Source: JADJPO01 sp963750395 (GTDB lineage: Bacteria; Actinomycetota; Actinomycetes; Actinomycetales; Kineosporiaceae). From it: a stretch of 64,000 bases of DNA. The stretch is taken from assembly GCA_963750395.1 (NCBI GenBank), contig CAVVQM010000006.1, positions 186,001-250,000 of the forward strand, in the 5' to 3' direction. This document shows, piece by piece, positions 35,471 through 46,157 of the stretch (position 1 is the first letter of the stretch; each line of letters opens with the position of its first letter). Under the pieces are notes generated by a model. The model was not told the origin of the DNA. It saw nothing but the letters and a program-made list of their open reading frames with translations, and searched no databases. Both the position numbers and the translations under genes were made by a program.

Positions 35471-37834
35471 CCGCCGTTGTTCCCGTTGTTGCCGTTGTTC
35501 CCGTTGCCGGGCGCGAACGAGTCGGACGGCGACACCGGCTCGGGCGGAAGCGGACTCGGCGACGGCCCGCCGTCCGGCGGCAGCGTCGGGGTCGGCTGGT
35601 CGCTCGGGGTCGGCTCGCCGCTCGGGCTCGGGCTCGGGGTGGGCGTCGGAACCGGCTTGGGGGCCGGGTTGACCACGTCGCCGCCGTAGGTGGGCTCGGG
35701 CAGCGGCAGCACCTCGGTACCCTCCAACGCCGCCCTCATGTAGGTCGTCCAGACCCGCACCGGGAACGACCCGCCGGTGATCTCCGACCCGGCGTAGGGC
35801 CCCCATCCCTCGACCGGGGACTGGCCCGAGCCCGAGATGTTGTACAGGGCCACGGCGGTCGCCAGCTGCGGGGTGTAACCCATGAACCAGGCCGACTTGT
35901 TGTCGCTCGACGTGCCCGTCTTGCCGGCCACGGGCCGGCCGAGACCGGAGGCGTACGAGCCGCTGCCGCGCCGGACGACCTGCTGCATCGCATAGGTGGC
36001 GTTGGCGATGACGTCCTTGTCGAAGACCTGCTCGGCCTTGCTCTTCGGATCGTAGGAGTAGACGACACCCTTGTCGGCGATCCGGGTGATCGAGGTGATC
36101 GTGTAGGGCGTGGCCCGCAGACCCTGCGCCGCGAAGGTGGCGTAGGCGCCGGCCATGTCGAGGACACTGCGGGGCCGCCGAGCCGAGCACGTTGGCCACG
36201 TAGTCCTGGTCATTGGGGTCGAGCAGATCCCGGGTCTTCGGTGAAAGACCCGCCTTGACCGCCGTCTCGCGGGTGAGTTTCGCCCCGATGCGCTCGTTCA
36301 TCTGCACGTACACGGTGTTGACCGAGTTGGCCGTCGCGGTCATCAGGTCGATCATGCCGAACTGCTGCCCGTCGCCCGAGCCGAAGTTCTTGACCTCGCC
36401 GTCGCCGTTCTTGAGCTTGTACGGGCTGCGACCGCTGAACCGGCTGCGCAGGCTCAGCGGCTCGATGTCGTTGGCCGGATCGCCCTCCAGCGAGGCGACC
36501 AGGGTGAACGGCTTGAACGTGGACCCGGCGATGACCTCGTCCTGAGTTACCCCGTTGGCGAACCGCTCGTCGTCCCCGGCGTAGATCGACTTGACCGCAC
36601 CGGTGCCCGGTTCCACCGAGGCGACGGAGGCCTGGGTGCCCTCCGGCCAGGTCGAGCGGTCGCCGAGCACCTCCTTCACCGCCGCGATCCCGTCGGCGAC
36701 CATCTTCTTGTCGAAGGTGGTGCGGATCATGTACCCACCGGTCTCGAGGTCCTCGCGGCTCAGGCCGGCGCGCGCGGTGGCCTCCTTGAGAACCATGTCC
36801 ATCATGTAGCCGCGCTGACCGCTGCGGTTGGCGCCGGCGCTCGGCTCGCGTACCTCGGGCAGCCCGGCGGCACTGGCCTGTTCGGCCTCGGCCGACGTCA
36901 GCCAGCCCATCTCGGTCATCGCGGTGAGCACCTCGGACCAGCGCGCGGTGGCGGCCTGGGTCGACGCCTCGCCGTCCGTCGGGTCGTAGCTCTCCGGGCT
37001 GTTGATGATGCCCGCCAGGAAGGCGCCCTCGGAGACGGTCAGCTTGTCGACGTCCTTGCCGAAGTAGGCCCGCGAGGCGGCCTGCAGGCCGTAGGCGCCG
37101 CGGCCCAGATAGATCTTGTTCAGGTAGTCCTCGAGGATCTGCTCCTTGGGCACCTGCTGGGCCACCTTCAACGAGATGACGAACTCGCGGGCCTTGCGCT
37201 GCAGGGTGCGGTCGGAGTTGAGGAAGAAGTTCTTCACGTACTGCTGGGTGATCGTCGAGCCACCCTGGACGGAACCGCCGCGAGCGTTGTTCCACGCGGC
37301 CCGGACGGTGCCCCGGACCGAGACGCCCCGGTTGTCGTAGAAGGAGCGGTCCTCGATGGCCAGGACGGCCTGCTGCACGTGTTCGGGCACCCGCGAGAGC
37401 GGGACGACGGTGCGCTGCTCCTTCTTGAACTGCCCGATCTGCGTGCCGTCGGAGTAGAAGACCAGCGAGGTCTGGGCGAGGGCGTCGGCGGCCTTGCTCG
37501 GGATCGGGGTGACCGCGTAGAAGACCGCGAGCGCCACCACCATCAACGACGCCACGGTGAACCCGCTGCCGAGCACGAACCTCCAGGACGGGACCCACCG
37601 CATCACACCGCTCCTACCGGATCGCGGGTAGTCGATCAAGCCGCCGCGCTTGCCCCCGCCCCTGCCGCCCTTGCCTGCAGCACCCGTGGCGGCGGCCGCG
37701 GTGAAGAAGGTGTCCGGCGTGACCCGGCCGGCCGGGTCGGTGCCGGGGAACAACTGATCCGGCGGGGGTCCGTCGCCGTTGCTCGGGTAGGGCCTTCCGC
37801 GGCCACCCTCACCGGGTTGCGTCCTGCCTGTCAC
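35467..37834 (-). CDS. Class A penicillin-binding protein (bifunctional), one frame change near 36172
   Basis: A peptidoglycan polymerase and cross-linker of about 789 residues, anchored by one N-terminal helix (residues ~83-105) after a Gly-rich cytosolic tail. The GT51 domain shows EDRSFYDNRGV with the catalytic Glu, GGSTITQQYVKN and KAREFVISLK. The transpeptidase shows GSTFKPF (catalytic Ser in SxxK), a SVN motif and AGKTGTSSD. The KTGT half is in another frame: one base is missing in the CCCCGC stretch at about 36170-36174. The C-terminus is a Pro/Ser/Thr-rich tail ending in GNN repeats. It is coupled to the downstream glycosyltransferase. The essential type of gene argues for sequence error. 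Confidence 0.9.
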
Positions 37835-37997
37835 GTGCCTCTTCCCTCTTCCGCGACACCCGGGTCCGCCGCCCGAACGCGGCCCAGGCTACGCCGAGTG
37901 TCTGTGGATCCCAGACCGCGGCGCCGCTGCCCGAGGGCCGATCCGGCCGCCCGCGCCGTCCGGCGCTTGCCCGTCCGGCGTGACCTGTTAGTGTTGA

Positions 37998-38014
37998 TGT
38001 ATCGTCTCGATACA
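37998..38014. promoter_or_regulatory. PadR operator TGTATCG-N3-CGATACA
   Basis: A perfect 17-bp palindrome 29 bases before the padR start. Its position over the likely promoter suits autoregulation of the padR-ino1 unit. Confidence 0.65.
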
Positions 38015-38043
38015 TTGGCGCGATGTAGCAGGGAGTTGGTCGC

Positions 38044-38637
38044 GTGAGTCGTCGCAGTGAAGTCCTCGAACTCGCCGTGCTGGGGGTGCTGCACGAGTCC
38101 CCGATGCATGGCTACGAGATCCGCAAACTGCTCAACGCCCGACTGGGCGTCTTCGCAGCGTTGTCCTACGGCACGCTCTATCCGGCGCTGAGGGCCCTGC
38201 TCACCCGCGGATGGGTCCGCCCGGTCGACCAGAAGGCGGACGCCGACGGGGTCAGTGGGGGACCGCTGACCAGCAAACGGGCCAAGATCGTCTACGAGAT
38301 CACCGCCGAGGGCAAGGAGCACTTCCAGGCACTGGTCCGCGACAGCGGTCCGACCACCTGGGAGGACGACGCGTTCGACGTGCGACTCGCCTTCTTCTCG
38401 AGGACGGACGCGGCGACCCGGTTGCGCATCCTGGAGGGGCGGCGGATGCGCCTGCACGAGCGCCGCGAGAGCGCCCGGACGGCGATGGCCCGCACCCGCG
38501 AGCGCCGCGACAGCTACACCCTCGCCATGGCCCAGCACGGGCTGGACGGCCTCGAGCGCGAGGTCCGCTGGCTCGAGGAACTCATCGACTCCGAGCGCAA
38601 CAGCAACATGACCCACCTCAGCGAACCTCCGCTCTGA
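38044..38637 (+). CDS. PadR family regulator upstream of ino1
   Basis: A 197-residue PadR regulator. The winged helix spans about residues 8-90 (LELAVLGVLHESPMHGYEIR, then SYGTLYPALRALLTRGWVRP, and a wing ending VYEITAEGKEHFQ). The C-terminal helical domain provides dimerisation. It starts at a GTG or ATG near 38044 just after a 17-bp palindrome. Its position immediately before ino1, with only a 120-bp gap, is a conserved actinobacterial arrangement, so control of inositol phosphate synthesis is inferred. Confidence 0.85.
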   Translation: MSRRSEVLELAVLGVLHESPMHGYEIRKLLNARLGVFAALSYGTLYPALRALLTRGWVRPVDQKADADGVSGGPLTSKRAKIVYEITAEGKEHFQALVRDSGPTTWEDDAFDVRLAFFSRTDAATRLRILEGRRMRLHERRESARTAMARTRERRDSYTLAMAQHGLDGLEREVRWLEELIDSERNSNMTHLSEPPL

Positions 38638-38672
38638 CCGGACCGGGGATTCCCGCGTCCGACCATTCCACC

Positions 38673-38716
38673 CGGTTCCACCCCGGTTCCACCCCGGTTC
38701 CACCCCGGTTCCACCC
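38673..38716. repeat. Four tandem copies of an 11-bp unit
   Basis: The unit CGGTTCCACCC is repeated four times without interruption between padR and ino1, with a partial copy before. The period of 11 is close to one helical turn, so each copy presents the same face. Confidence 0.9.
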
Positions 38717-38758
38717 ACCGTGCCCGACAAGTCCACACCTGAGAGAGAAGGAAACTCA

Positions 38759-39832
<1,074 letters not shown>

Positions 39833-39842
39833 TCCACGCCGT

Positions 39843-39897
39843 CCGAAAGGGTGCTGTTCTCCCCCCGTCAGAGGGGGACAACAGCACCCTTTTCGGT
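39843..39897. terminator. Long hairpin between ino1 and HAD gene
   Basis: The arms CGAAAGGGTGCTGTTCTCCC and its near-complement pair with one mismatch and one bulged A around a short loop, and a run of T follows on the plus strand. The sequence is the same family as the hairpins at 32062 and 57205. It separates the converging ino1 and HAD genes. Confidence 0.8.
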
Positions 39898-39899
39898 GA

Positions 39900-40528
39900 T
39901 CAGGCCGCGTCGTCCGGGGCGAGCAGCCCCTCGGCGACCAGCCGCTCGCGCCCAACCCGCGGGCTCGGTGAACAGGTGGGTGCGCCAGCCCCGGGCCGTG
40001 GCGGTCGCGATGTTGGCCGGCAGGTCGTCGGCGAACAACAGCGCCCGCCCGCTCAGCCCGGTGACGCGCTCGAGGTGGGCGTAGATCCGCGGGTCGGGCT
40101 TGGTCGTGCCCAGCTCGCCGGACACGACGGCGACGTCGAACTCGTTGAGCACGGCGTGGTGGCGCCGGCCGTGTGCGAAGGCCTCGCGACCGAAGTTGGT
40201 CAGCGCGAACACCGGGATGCCGTTGCGGCGCAGGGCCCGCAGCAGCCGGGCCGAGTGCTCGATCGTCGGCAGGGTCATCTCGAGCCCAGCGCTCGTGCCA
40301 CAACATGATCTCGTCCGCCCAGTGCGGGTGCCTGGCGGCCAGGTCGGCGAACGTCTGCCGCCAGGGGCCCCCGCCGTCCACGACCGAGTTCGCCGCGTGC
40401 AGATCGATCTCGGCGAACAGTCGCTCGCGGCGCTCGCGGCCGATCACCCGGTCGTAGAAGCCCTCCGGATCCCAGGTGATCAGCACCCGGCCGACGTCGA
40501 AGACCACGGCCTGGGGACGCTGCGTCAT
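39900..40528 (-). CDS. HAD family phosphatase, two frame changes
   Basis: A HAD-superfamily IA hydrolase of about 209 residues. Motif I is VVFDVGRVL with the nucleophilic Asp, motif II is FALTNFG, the motif III Lys is in LGTTKPDPRIY, and motif IV is LFADDLPANIATA. The first 80 residues are in one frame. The middle switches near 40285 (an extra C in GGGCT-C-GAGATG), and the end (RLVAEGLLAPDDAA) switches near 39950. The stop at 39900 lies just outside the terminator, as expected for the restored gene. It would dephosphorylate a small phosphomonoester; the substrate is unknown. Confidence 0.75.
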
Positions 40529-40668
40529 GGGCCCATCATCCCGCGCGTAGTGCGACCACTCGAACTCGTTCAGCCGTATCCGGAGGCGGTCGCCGGTCGC
40601 ATGGCGTGTGGCCTGATTGTCCGACCGCTGTGCCAGGCTCGGTCCATAGCCGAGCGGAGGGATCGGGA

Positions 40669-42123
40669 ATGGGTCGCAACAATCAGAGACGCCGTGCCAC
40701 CAAGGCCAGGGACCGGGTCCAGGCGGCACGGCGTCGCGAGGCACGGGAGCGGGCGACGGTGGGCGACGCCTTCGGACCCACGGTGCTGGACGAGCTCCTC
40801 GATGACGGCGCGCTTGGCGCCCGGAGCACTGGGATACCGCCCGGCTCACGTTCGGCGCCGTCCGCCGATGCCCTTGCGCAGCAACGGATCTCCACGCTGC
40901 TCAGCCAGGCGCTGGACGCCGTCGGGTGTGCCGACCAGACCGGGTGGCTCGGTGCAGTCGGCCAGCTGGGCACGGAGCTGACCTCCGCCAGGGGGCGCCG
41001 GCAGATCGACCGCGCGCTGGTGGACATGATCACTTCGGCGCTGACCGCGGCGTGGGACGGCGGGTGGCAGCCGGCCGACATCCACCGGTTGGCCGGTCGT
41101 CGGTTGGGTTCGGAGCATCAGGCGCTGCTGGCCGACGCCATGGCGCACGAGCTGGCGCGCTACGCACCGTCAACGATCGATCCTCGCTGGACGGCACAGC
41201 TCGCCGAGTGCGAAATAGTCCGTTGGTGGCCCTCCCAGACCAGCTACCTCCTGGTCCGGATCGACGCATCGGGTCAGCGTCCTGCCTCCCTGTTGGCTGT
41301 CGCGGTGCAGGTCGCCCACCTGCTGCTCACCCTGCCCCGGTTGGCCCTTCTGAGCCCGCCACCCGGGCGCTGGGTGCCACAGACGGGCGGGAGAGCACCC
41401 GAGGATGCGGCCCCGGTGGACGGCCGGGTCCTGGCCCGGGTGCGGGCGCTGCTGGCCAAGGCCGAGTCGACGACGTTCGAGGCGGAGGCCGAGACCTTCA
41501 CCGCAGGAGCCCAGGCCCTGATGGCTCGCCACAGCATCGACTCCGCTCTGCTGGCCGCGTCCGATCCGGGCCGGCGGGAGGCACCGGAGAGTCGCCGGAT
41601 CGGGATCGACAACCCCTACGAGGCGCCGAAGGCGTTGCTGCTCGACGCGGTCGCGGACGCCAATCGGTGCCGCAGCGTCTGGTCGAAGCAGCTCGGCTTC
41701 TCCACCGTGGTCGGGCACGGCTCTGACCTCGAGGCGGTCGAGACCCTGTTCACCTCGCTCCTGGTCCAGGCCACGACGGCCCTGCGGCGCGAGGGGTCCC
41801 GCACAGATCGGTTCGGCCGCTCGCGCACCCGATCCTTCCGGGGCACGTTCCTCACCGGCTTCGCCGCGCGCATCCGGGAGCGGCTGGCCGAGGTGACCCG
41901 ATCCGAGACCGAGGCGGCCACCGCCGAGGCCCGTTCGAGCGGGGCCGACCTGGTGCCCGTTCTCGCGGCCCGGGACCAGGCCGTTGACGAGGCGACCCAG
42001 ACGCTGTTCCCGGAGCTGGTGCATTCGCGGCTCGGCTCGTACAACGACGCAGAGGGCTGGCACGTGGGCCGGAGCGTCGCCGACCTCGCAGCGCTGGATG
42101 TCGGGGCGGCACTGCCACCGTGA
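40669..42123 (+). CDS. DUF2786 domain protein
   Basis: A 484-residue soluble protein. The N-terminal 35 residues are highly basic (RRRATKARDRVQAARRREAR), which may bind nucleic acid. A DUF2786 domain is clear at about residues 245-285 (VRALLAKAESTTFEAEAETF, then TAGAQALMARHSIDSALL). A C-terminal part with many Arg and Glu residues follows. The family's function is not established. The ATG at 40669 with GGAGGGA upstream is used; the frame is open further upstream but unconserved. It is divergent from the HAD gene. Confidence 0.78.
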   Translation: MGRNNQRRRATKARDRVQAARRREARERATVGDAFGPTVLDELLDDGALGARSTGIPPGSRSAPSADALAQQRISTLLSQALDAVGCADQTGWLGAVGQLGTELTSARGRRQIDRALVDMITSALTAAWDGGWQPADIHRLAGRRLGSEHQALLADAMAHELARYAPSTIDPRWTAQLAECEIVRWWPSQTSYLLVRIDASGQRPASLLAVAVQVAHLLLTLPRLALLSPPPGRWVPQTGGRAPEDAAPVDGRVLARVRALLAKAESTTFEAEAETFTAGAQALMARHSIDSALLAASDPGRREAPESRRIGIDNPYEAPKALLLDAVADANRCRSVWSKQLGFSTVVGHGSDLEAVETLFTSLLVQATTALRREGSRTDRFGRSRTRSFRGTFLTGFAARIRERLAEVTRSETEAATAEARSSGADLVPVLAARDQAVDEATQTLFPELVHSRLGSYNDAEGWHVGRSVADLAALDVGAALPP

Positions 42124-42196
42124 CCCGACCGGGTCCGCGACGTGCTCGGACAGCCGCGGGTGGGGCCGGGGCAGGGGAGTCGTGCAGAATCAGGCG

Positions 42197-42712
42197 ATGC
42201 GGACCCTGATGGTGTTGCGGCACGCGCAGAGCGAGTCCAGTCGTCCTGGCTCCACCGACCACGCCCGGCGACTGACCCCCGACGGTGAGCGGCAGGCCAC
42301 GGATCTTGGCGCCCACCTACGGGCAGCGGGGATCCAGGTGGACGTGGCGCTGTGTTCGTCGGCGACCCGGGCCCGACAGACTCTCGAAGCCCTGCAGCTC
42401 AATGCCACTGACGTGGTGGTGGAGGAGCTGTACAACGCCGGTGAGGATCAGATCCTGGCGCTGCTGCGTGAGCTGGACGATGCCGCCCGAACCGTTCTCG
42501 TCGTCGGCCATGCCCCCGGCCTGCCGTCGGTGGCCCACGAGCTGGCCGACCCGGCGAGTTCCGACGCGCAGGCGATGGCTGCGATCGACTGGAGGTTTCC
42601 CGCCGGCACCCTGGCCACCCTGAGCGTTTCCGGGCCGTGGTCGATGCTGGGCTCGCCGGTCACGGCCGGGACGGAGCGCCCGCCCGCCCTGGTGTCGGTC
42701 AGGCTGCCGTGA
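42197..42712 (+). CDS. SixA-type histidine phosphatase
   Basis: A 171-residue member of the histidine phosphatase superfamily. The RHAQSE motif near residue 8 carries the phospho-accepting His, followed by TPDGERQA, SSATRARQT with the second Arg, and VVGHAPGLPS with the second His. The length and lack of an insert match SixA, a protein-phosphohistidine phosphatase in other bacteria. The substrate here is not known. The ATG at 42197 is the family start; a GTG at 42182 is an alternative. Confidence 0.85.
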   Translation: MRTLMVLRHAQSESSRPGSTDHARRLTPDGERQATDLGAHLRAAGIQVDVALCSSATRARQTLEALQLNATDVVVEELYNAGEDQILALLRELDDAARTVLVVGHAPGLPSVAHELADPASSDAQAMAAIDWRFPAGTLATLSVSGPWSMLGSPVTAGTERPPALVSVRLP

Positions 42713-43068
42713 GCGCCCCGGTCGCCTCGGCAGGAGTCGAGCCGAGGCGCCGGGCGGCCGTCGACGCCAGCGCGTGCTGGTACGACGCGCTGTGCGCGCT
42801 GCACTGATCTGCTGCTGCGTTCCCCGGCTCGGCCGCCGGTGGGCGGGCTCTGCTGGATGTCGTGATCAGCTGCCCGGCGCGGATCACGCCGACCAGGTCG
42901 GCCAGCTGCTCGGCCTCGTTCCAGGACGTCAGGCCCGCCGGGCGCGGTACGGCCGGATGCACCGCCATCACCCAGGAAGTTCACAGGCTCCGTCCAGCGG
43001 ACGGTAGTCGGATGGTTGCAGGTCGACGACAACCCAGCTCGCCGACCTGCACTGAGAAAAGGACTGCC
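42713..43068. other. Gap without a clearly supported gene
   Basis: A leftward frame of 90 codons (42699-42971) overlaps the end of the SixA-like gene and has some protein-like segments (WNEAEQLADLVGVIRAGQL), but no recognisable family or ribosome binding site. The rest is probably the promoter of the next gene. Confidence 0.3.
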
Positions 43069-43482
43069 ATGCATCTGTATCCGGGACGGAAGCAGATGGC
43101 CCCGATGACCCAGACACGGAGCCCGGTCGAGCACGAGGATGCGACACCAGGAGATCGGGTCCCGCCGTCGAAACCTCCTCCGACCGGTGGATGGCGCAGG
43201 TGGGTCATGCCGGTCGCACTCGCGGTGATGGTGCTGCTGTGGTTCGTCCCCGTCCCCACCACGACCTCGGCCGAGTCGTTCAGCTACACGGAATTCGTGA
43301 GCGAGGTGACGGCGAACAAGGTGGCCACAGCGACGATCACCGACACGGGGGCGATCAGCGGGACGCTCGTCGGCGGGGCGCACTACGTCTCCACGATCCC
43401 CACGGCGCTCAGCGACACCAGCCTGAGCCCGCTCCTGCTCGCCCACAAGGTGCAGCTCGTAGACCCGTGGATCCCGCACTGA
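43069..43482 (+). CDS. FtsH-ectodomain-like membrane protein
   Basis: A 137-residue protein with one transmembrane helix at about residues 46-62 (WVMPVALAVMVLLWFVPVP) and an outward domain (FSYTEFVSEVTANKVATATI, then GTLVGGAHYVSTIPTAL) resembling the small periplasmic domain of FtsH proteases. The AAA and protease parts of FtsH are absent, so it is not a protease itself. The ATG follows an AAAAGGA box. It overlaps the zincin gene by one base (TGATG), which suggests a functional pair. This could be a free-standing ectodomain or a truncated relative. Confidence 0.6.
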   Translation: MHLYPGRKQMAPMTQTRSPVEHEDATPGDRVPPSKPPPTGGWRRWVMPVALAVMVLLWFVPVPTTTSAESFSYTEFVSEVTANKVATATITDTGAISGTLVGGAHYVSTIPTALSDTSLSPLLLAHKVQLVDPWIPH

Positions 43483-43835
43483 TGCCTCGGCAGGCGTTCG
43501 AGACCTTGGTGGTCGACGCGATCGACGCCCTCCCGGACTGGGTGCAGCCCGTCGTCGACGAGATCGCGATCCTCGTCGAGGATCAACAGGATCCGAGCGA
43601 GTCCCACGACGGGCTGCTCTGCCTCGGCCTCTACCGCGGCATCCCCCGCACCAGCTACCCGGGGCGGGCCCCCGGCTCGCTCCCCGACACCATCACCCTG
43701 TACCGCATCCCCATCCTGCTGAACTGCCGGCGACCTGATGACGTCGCCGACCGGGTCCGGACCGTCCTGGGCCACGAGGTCGGCCACGCCATGGGATTGA
43801 GCGAGTCCCGACTCAGATCGCTCGGCTGGTTCTGA
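43482..43835 (+). CDS. Zincin-like metallopeptidase (DUF1025-type)
   Basis: A 117-residue small zincin. The active-site helix reads VLGHEVGHAMGLSESRLRSLG, with His-Glu and second His as in HExxH zinc proteases and a downstream Glu as third ligand candidate. The N-terminal half (FETLVVDAIDALPDWV, DEIAILVEDQ) and LYRGIPRT match the actinobacterial possible zinc metalloprotease family. The start is the ATG overlapping the stop of the FtsH-like gene, so the proteins are made together. Substrate unknown. Confidence 0.83.
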   Translation: MPRQAFETLVVDAIDALPDWVQPVVDEIAILVEDQQDPSESHDGLLCLGLYRGIPRTSYPGRAPGSLPDTITLYRIPILLNCRRPDDVADRVRTVLGHEVGHAMGLSESRLRSLGWF

Positions 43836-43873
43836 CCCAGCCGCCGTCGACGGACACACTGGATGATGGCGGG

Positions 43874-45400
43874 ATGGACGCTCAAGGCCAGGTCAGGTTC
43901 GGCGAGCCCGCCGGCCGGTGGGTGATCCTGGCGACCGTCCTCGGTTCGGGGATGGCCATGCTCGACGCCACCGTGGTCAACGTGGCACTCGGCCGGATCG
44001 GTCGGGACCTGGACTCGGACCTGGGTGGCCTGCAGTGGACCCTGAACGGGTACACCCTCACCCTGGCGGCCCTCATCCTCCTGGGCGGGTCGCTGTCGGA
44101 TCGGCTGGGCCGTCGCCGGATGTTCGTGGTCGGCACCGTGTGGTTCGCGCTCGCCTCGGCGCTGTGCGGGTTGGCCCCCTCGATCGGCGTCCTGGTCGCG
44201 GCCAGGGCGCTGCAGGGCATCGGCGGCGCGCTGCTCACCCCGAGCAGTCTGGCCATCCTCTCGGCCTCGTTCGCGCAGGGGGACCGGGCGCGGGCGATCG
44301 GCGCCTGGTCCGGGCTCGGCGGGATCGCCGCCGCGATCGGACCGTTCCTCGGCGGCTGGCTGATCGATGTGTGGTCGTGGCGCCTGGTCTTCCTGATCAA
44401 CCTGCCGCTCGCCGCGGTGGTGGTCGTCGTCGCCCTGCGGCACGTGCCCGAGAGCTCGGACCCGGCGGCGGCGGGTCGGCCGCTGGACCTGACCGGCACC
44501 GTCCTCGCGGCGGTGGGGCTGGCCGGCATCACCTACGCCGCGATCGCCGCGGGCAGCCGCCCGGTGCCGGCCGCGGCCGTGGTGGCCGGAGCGGTCGGTG
44601 CGCTGTCCCTGGGCGCCTTCGTCGCAGTGCAGCGCACCAGCCCGGCGCCGCTGGTGCCGGCGGCGATGTTCGGCTCCCGCCAGTTCGGCGTGGCCAACCT
44701 GGTCACCTTCGCCGTGTACGCGGCCCTGGGCGCCGTGTTCTTCCTGCTGGTGCTGTACCTGCAGGTGGTGGCCGGGTTCAGCCCGCTGCTCGCCGGCGCC
44801 TCACTGTTGCCGGTGACCGTCGTCATGCTGGCGTTGTCGGCGCGCTCCGGCGCGCTGGCCCAGCGCATCGGGCCGCGGCTGCAGATGAGCACCGGCCCAT
44901 TGATCGCCGCTGCCGGCCTCCTGCTGATGCTGCGGATCGCCTCGGACGCCTCGTTCTGGCGGGACGTGCTGCCGGCGGTGGCGGTGTTCGGGCTCGGGCT
45001 GGCCACGATGGTCGCCCCGCTGACCTCCACGGTGCTCGCCGCCGTCCCGACCGAGCACGTCGGGGTGGCGTCGGGGGTGAACAACGCGGTCGCCCGGGCC
45101 GCCGGCCTCCTGGCGGTGGCGCTCCTGCCCACCCTTTCCGGCCTCAGCGGGGACGACTACCGGTCTGCGGCGGCGTTCAGCAGCGGCTTCCGGATCTCGA
45201 TCGGGATCAGCATCACCCTGCTGGTCGCCGGTGCAGCACTGGCCGCTGCCGGGATCCGCAACCCGAGGCCCTCCCCCGAGATCGAGGCCCGGCCGGCGCC
45301 CGAGGCACCACCGAGGCCCGGGCCCGCCTTCGCCTGCCCGGTCGACGGACCGCACCTGGAGACCGCCGAATCGTCGTCCACCCCCGGGACGTCGCCCTGA
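43874..45400 (+). CDS. MFS drug exporter, DHA2 (14-helix) family
   Basis: A 508-residue transporter with 14 predicted helices. Diagnostic segments are motif D1-like MAMLDATVVNVALGRIGRDL, WTLNGYTLTLAALILLGGSL, motif A SDRLGRRRMF, and motif C SGLGGIAAAIGPFLGGWL. It should export drugs or other amphiphiles with proton exchange. The substrate is unknown. A Pro-rich cytosolic tail ends the protein. It has no local regulator, and the next gene starts 83 bases after the stop. Confidence 0.9.
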   Translation: MDAQGQVRFGEPAGRWVILATVLGSGMAMLDATVVNVALGRIGRDLDSDLGGLQWTLNGYTLTLAALILLGGSLSDRLGRRRMFVVGTVWFALASALCGLAPSIGVLVAARALQGIGGALLTPSSLAILSASFAQGDRARAIGAWSGLGGIAAAIGPFLGGWLIDVWSWRLVFLINLPLAAVVVVVALRHVPESSDPAAAGRPLDLTGTVLAAVGLAGITYAAIAAGSRPVPAAAVVAGAVGALSLGAFVAVQRTSPAPLVPAAMFGSRQFGVANLVTFAVYAALGAVFFLLVLYLQVVAGFSPLLAGASLLPVTVVMLALSARSGALAQRIGPRLQMSTGPLIAAAGLLLMLRIASDASFWRDVLPAVAVFGLGLATMVAPLTSTVLAAVPTEHVGVASGVNNAVARAAGLLAVALLPTLSGLSGDDYRSAAAFSSGFRISIGISITLLVAGAALAAAGIRNPRPSPEIEARPAPEAPPRPGPAFACPVDGPHLETAESSSTPGTSP

Positions 45401-45483
45401 CCGCTGTCACCGACCTTCGGTCCGGCCCTGTGTCGACAATCGAGGGGACGCTGACAGCAACGGCTGTTTACGAGGAGGTCGCC

Positions 45484-46149
45484 ATGGACGTCGATGGCCC
45501 CCCGGAGGGTCACCCACTGACCACGCGGGACATCCGGCTGACGGTGCAGGACGTCAGGCTCGACGGCCGGCTTGACCTACCCCAGCCGGCGGCCGGTCTC
45601 GTACTGTTCGCCCACGGCAGCGGCAGCAGCCGCCACAGCCCGCGCAACGCGCACGTCGCCCGGTTTCTCAACCGATCCGGACTGGCGACCGTCCTGTTCG
45701 ACCTGCTCACTGCGACCGAGGGCCTCGACCGGCGCAACGTCTTCGACATCCCCCTGCTCGCCGAGCGGCTGGCAGGGGCGACGGCGTGGTGCCGTTCCCG
45801 TCCAGAGCTCACCGGGCTGCGGGTCGGCTGGTTCGGCGCAAGCACCGGCGCCGGCGCAGCCCTGTGGGCGGCGGCCGAGCCCGCTGCAGACGTGTCGGCG
45901 ATCGTCTCGCGCGGCGGCAGACCGGACCTGGCCGGGCCCCGCCTGTCGACGGTCCACGCGCCGACGCTGCTCATCGTGGGAGGGTCGGATCGCGAGGTGC
46001 TCTCGCTGAATCGACAGGCGATGGCCGGCCTGCGCTGCGAGGCCCGACTGGAGGTGGTCCCCGGCGCGACCCACCTGTTCGAGGAACCGGGCACCCTGGA
46101 ATCGGCCGCGGCATTGGCTCGTGATTGGTTCCTGGGCCACCTCACCTGA
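45484..46149 (+). CDS. Dienelactone-hydrolase-like alpha/beta hydrolase
   Basis: A 221-residue soluble hydrolase. The oxyanion region is LFAHGSGSSRHSPRN, the nucleophile elbow reads WFGASTGAGAALWA (Ser in GASTG), an acidic residue is available in VGGSDREVL, and the His lies in PGATHLFEEPG. It resembles the dienelactone hydrolase or phosphoribosyltransferase-partner hydrolases. No phosphoribosyltransferase domain is attached here, and the substrate is unknown. The ATG at 45484 has a GAGGAGG box; the frame runs open upstream through the MFS gene, which is a shadow. Confidence 0.83.
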   Translation: MDVDGPPEGHPLTTRDIRLTVQDVRLDGRLDLPQPAAGLVLFAHGSGSSRHSPRNAHVARFLNRSGLATVLFDLLTATEGLDRRNVFDIPLLAERLAGATAWCRSRPELTGLRVGWFGASTGAGAALWAAAEPAADVSAIVSRGGRPDLAGPRLSTVHAPTLLIVGGSDREVLSLNRQAMAGLRCEARLEVVPGATHLFEEPGTLESAAALARDWFLGHLT

Positions 46150-46157
46150 GGTCGGCC

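Noticed and set aside
34001..37834. A 1277-residue single frame suggesting a penicillin-binding protein/glycosyltransferase fusion
   Set aside because: The transpeptidase half is in another frame after about 36172, and the long frame is wrong there. The glycosyltransferase has its own GTG at 35470 overlapping the true stop, so these are two genes with one indel.
38673..38716. Tandem 11-bp repeats considered as a CRISPR-like array
   Set aside because: There are no spacers, the units are contiguous, and no cas genes are near.
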